NCBI GenBank assembly: GCA_938008415.1 | Contig: CALLKI010000100.1 | Span: 1 to 5,962 of the forward strand | Direction of reading: 5' to 3' | Source of the DNA: an uncultured Luteimonas sp. | GTDB lineage: Bacteria > Pseudomonadota > Gammaproteobacteria > Xanthomonadales > Xanthomonadaceae | DNA length: 5,962 bases | In this document: piece after piece, positions 3,707 to 5,962 of the stretch | Numbering within the stretch: the stretch's first letter is position 1 | How the letters are laid out: every line of letters starts with the position of its first letter | The notes under the pieces: generated by a model | What the model was told of the DNA's origin: nothing | Seen by the model: only the letters and a program-made list of their open reading frames with translations | The model's database searches: none | Made by a program: the position numbers and the translations under genes

Positions 3707-5602
3707 ATGACCGGATCCTTCCACCGCTACGACGTGATCGTGATCGGCGGCGGCCACGCCGGCACCGAGGCCGCGCTCGCGGCCGCGCGCGCCGGCGCGC
3801 GCACCCTGCTGCTGACCCACAGCATCGAGACCGTGGGCGCGATGAGCTGCAACCCGGCCATCGGCGGCATCGGCAAGGGCCATCTGGTCAAGGAGATCGA
3901 TGCGCTCGGCGGGATCATGGCCCGTGCGGCGGACGCGGCGGGCATCCAGTGGCGCCGGCTCAACGCCTCCAAGGGCCCGGCCGTGCGCGCCACCCGTTGC
4001 CAGGCCGACCGCGCGCTCTACCGCGCCTTCATCCGCCGAGCGATCGAGCGCCAGCCCAACCTCCGGGTGTTCCAGGCCGCGGTGGACGACCTGGTGATCG
4101 AGGGCGACGCGGTCCGTGGCGCGGTCACCAACACCGGGCTGCGCTTCGAGGCGTCGGCCGTGGTCCTGACCGCCGGCACCTTCCTGGCCGGCAAGGTGCA
4201 CATCGGCGAGACGCAATACGCCGCCGGGCGCATGGGCGACCCGCCCGCGACCACGCTGGCCGCGCGGCTGCGCGAACGGCCGTACTTCGTGGTGGACCGG
4301 CTCAAGACCGGCACCCCGCCGCGGATCGACGGGCGCACGCTCGACTACTCGGTGATGGAGGAGCAGCCCGGCGACGATCCGCGCCCGGTGTTCTCGTTCA
4401 TGGGCTCGCGCGAGGACCATCCGCGCCAGGTGCCGTGCTGGATCACCCACACCACCGAGCGCACCCACGAGATCATCCGCAACGCGCTGCACCGTTCGCC
4501 GTTGTACACCGGACAGATAGAGGGCATCGGCCCGCGCTACTGCCCGAGCATCGAGGACAAGGTGGTGCGCTTCGCTGACAGGCCCAGCCACCAGGTCTTC
4601 GTCGAGCCGGAGGGGCTGGACGTGGTCGAGATCTACCCGAACGGCATCTCCACCTCGCTGCCGTTCGACGTGCAGCTGGAGCTGGTGCGCTCGATCCGCG
4701 GGTTCGAGCAGGCGCACATCACCCGCCCCGGCTATGCCATCGAGTACGACTTCTTCGACCCGCGCGGGCTGAAGTCCACGCTGGAGACCAAGTCGGTTTC
4801 CGGCCTGTTCTTCGCCGGCCAGATCAACGGCACCACCGGCTACGAGGAGGCCGCCGCGCAGGGTCTGCTGGCCGGCGTCAACGCCGCGCGCCACGCGCGC
4901 GGGCTTGAGCCGTGGTCGCCACGCCGCGACGAGGCCTACATCGGCGTGCTCGTGGACGACCTGGTCACCCAGGGGACCAGCGAGCCCTACCGCATGTTCA
5001 CCAGCCGCGCCGAGTACCGGCTGCAGCTGCGCGAGGACAACGCCGACCTGCGGCTGACGCCGGTCGGTCGCGAGCTGGGGCTCGTGGACGACGAGCGCTG
5101 GGCGCGGTTCGAGGCCAAGCGCGAGGCGATCGCGCGCGAGACGCAGCGCCTTGGCGGGCTGTGGGCCTCGCCGAACAATGCCGCCGGCCGCGAGGTGGTG
5201 GCAAAGCTCGGCATCGAGCTGGGCCGCGAGTCGAGCGGGCTCGACCTGCTGCGCCGCCCGGAACTGGACTACGCCAGGCTGGTCTCGATTGATGCGTTCG
5301 CGCCGGAAGCGCCGGTGGACCCGGAGGTGGCCGAGCAGGTCGAGATCGAGGCCAGGTACGCCGGCTACCTGCAGCGCCAGCGCGAGGAGATCGAGCGCGC
5401 GCGGCGCCACGAGGGCACGCCGATCCCCGTGGGGTTCGACTACGCGCAGGTGCGCGGCCTGTCCGCCGAGGTGCGGCAGAAGCTCGAGCGCGTGCGCCCG
5501 CAGACCGTGGGCCAGGCGCAGCGCATCCCCGGCATGACCCCGGCGGCGATCTCGCTGCTGCTGGTGCACCTGGAGCGCGCGCGCCGGAACCGGGTGGCGT
5601 GA
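3707..5602 (+). CDS. mnmG: tRNA uridine-5-carboxymethylaminomethyl(34) synthesis flavoprotein MnmG (GidA)
   Basis: The product has 631 residues, the normal full length. MnmG works with the GTPase MnmE to install (carboxymethyl)aminomethyl groups at C5 of wobble uridine 34 in certain tRNAs, using FAD, NADH and methylene-tetrahydrofolate, in the cytoplasm. The N-terminal FAD-binding motif is DVIVIGGGHAGTEAA (residues 9-23). It is followed by MSCNPAIGGIGKGHLVKE (46-63) with conserved C48, and NASKGPAVRATRCQADR (86-102). GPRYCPSIEDK (275-285) carries the second conserved cysteine, C279. Further family blocks are EIYPNGISTSLPFDVQ (308-323), GLFFAGQINGTTGYEEAAAQG (366-386) and EPYRMFTSRAEYRLQLREDN (426-445). 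The C-terminal helical domain that contacts MnmE ends with IPGMTPAAISLLLVHL. ATG 3701 would add two residues; I prefer 3707 on ribosome-site spacing. rsmG (gidB), which follows mnmG in many bacteria, does not follow here; the next gene is convergent. Confidence 0.98.
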   Translation: MTGSFHRYDVIVIGGGHAGTEAALAAARAGARTLLLTHSIETVGAMSCNPAIGGIGKGHLVKEIDALGGIMARAADAAGIQWRRLNASKGPAVRATRCQADRALYRAFIRRAIERQPNLRVFQAAVDDLVIEGDAVRGAVTNTGLRFEASAVVLTAGTFLAGKVHIGETQYAAGRMGDPPATTLAARLRERPYFVVDRLKTGTPPRIDGRTLDYSVMEEQPGDDPRPVFSFMGSREDHPRQVPCWITHTTERTHEIIRNALHRSPLYTGQIEGIGPRYCPSIEDKVVRFADRPSHQVFVEPEGLDVVEIYPNGISTSLPFDVQLELVRSIRGFEQAHITRPGYAIEYDFFDPRGLKSTLETKSVSGLFFAGQINGTTGYEEAAAQGLLAGVNAARHARGLEPWSPRRDEAYIGVLVDDLVTQGTSEPYRMFTSRAEYRLQLREDNADLRLTPVGRELGLVDDERWARFEAKREAIARETQRLGGLWASPNNAAGREVVAKLGIELGRESSGLDLLRRPELDYARLVSIDAFAPEAPVDPEVAEQVEIEARYAGYLQRQREEIERARRHEGTPIPVGFDYAQVRGLSAEVRQKLERVRPQTVGQAQRIPGMTPAAISLLLVHLERARRNRVA

Positions 5603-5621
5603 CCGCGGCGCGGCGCGCGAC

Positions 5622-5962
5622 TCACGAGCCGCCGGACAGCACCTGGCCCTCGCCGTCGACCACGCGCACGTCCACGTCGATGCCCTGGCGCACGCTCTGG
5701 GTGACCACGCAGAAGTCCTCGAACTGTGCCAACACGCGGTCGAGGTTGTGGTAATCGGCGTTGTGGCCGGGCAGGTGCAGCGTGGCCTTCGCCGAAGCGA
5801 TGCGCCAGCGGCCCTGTTCGTTGCGCGTCGGCAACGCGCAGATTTCCGCGTGCAGCGGGCCGGGCGTGTTGCGGTGCTTGCGCAACGCGAACAGCAGGCT
5901 GGCGGCCAGGCAGTTGGCCACCGCGGCCAGCAGCAGGCGCGAGGGGTTGGGCCCGCGGTCGT
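5622..5962 (-). CDS. OsmC-family protein (5' end beyond the window)
   Basis: 113 C-terminal codons are visible; the gene continues past the right edge. At the edge the reading frame gives DRGPNPSRLLLAAVANCLAA, the family's 'GPNP-x-x-LLLAA-x-x-C' helix with the first redox cysteine. EDFCVVTQSVRQGIDVDVRV near the C-terminus carries the second cysteine and the usual closing strand. OsmC/Ohr-type proteins are small cytoplasmic thiol-dependent peroxidases that reduce organic hydroperoxides; this could also be a YhfA-like member of less certain role. A GTG at 5919-5921 could be mistaken for the start, but it lies inside the conserved helix, so the true start is upstream. It converges on mnmG with 19 bases between the stops, and no clear terminator hairpin with a T-run is seen there. 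Confidence 0.9.
   Translation of the reverse strand, partial: DRGPNPSRLLLAAVANCLAASLLFALRKHRNTPGPLHAEICALPTRNEQGRWRIASAKATLHLPGHNADYHNLDRVLAQFEDFCVVTQSVRQGIDVDVRVVDGEGQVLSGGS

Noticed and set aside
3785..3802. Perfect 18-base palindrome GCGCGCGCCGGCGCGCGC inside mnmG
   Set aside because: It encodes the conserved Ala/Arg/Gly helix of the FAD domain, and alternating GC codons produce it easily. It could be considered as an activator site for the sigma-54 promoter by distance, but its composition gives no support.
3458..5569. 703-codon open frame on the minus strand opposite mnmG
   Set aside because: It is a mirror of a GC-rich coding sequence. mnmG is unmistakable on the other strand, and the translation is low-complexity (H, R, A, V, D, L) with no domain motifs.

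Overview
The base composition is very GC-rich, codon use is strongly G/C-ending, and the proteins look gammaproteobacterial. This points to Xanthomonadaceae/Lysobacteraceae (Lysobacter, Luteimonas or Xanthomonas-like). It is a judgement from protein character, not a database match. The window reads as ordinary chromosome with one unusual intergenic region.

Layout. Bases 1-62 may hold the last codons of an IS3-type transposase on the + strand (weak). From 2200 down to 189 there is a compact three-gene minus-strand cluster: a fold-type II PLP-dependent threonine/serine dehydratase-like enzyme, a membrane-anchored YdcF/SanA (DUF218) protein whose ATG overlaps the dehydratase stop codon, and a ketosteroid-isomerase-related (SnoaL/NTF2-fold) protein 27 bases further on. 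They look co-transcribed but share no obvious pathway. Divergent from them, at 2381-3256 +, lies a predicted lipoprotein with a tyrosine-rich first half and a Pro/Arg-rich, imperfectly repeated second half; its function is unknown. mnmG (gidA), the tRNA wobble-uridine modification flavoprotein, occupies 3707-5602 +. It converges on the 3' part of an OsmC-family gene (5622 to the right edge, minus strand), with only 19 bases between the stops.

The most interesting part is the 450-base gap between the lipoprotein gene and mnmG. On the minus strand it has a near-consensus sigma-54 (-24/-12) promoter (3641-3656). About 80 bases downstream of the predicted start it has a strong intrinsic terminator: a 13-bp stem followed by T7 and two further T-tracts spaced 10 bp apart. 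Together these predict a roughly 119-nt sigma-54-dependent small RNA, transcribed divergently from mnmG and containing no convincing ORF. The same gap also holds a perfect 10-bp palindrome, a second 9-bp inverted repeat and an 11-bp tandem duplication.

The long ORFs opposite mnmG, the lipoprotein gene and the dehydratase cluster are taken to be by-products of high GC content and are not annotated.
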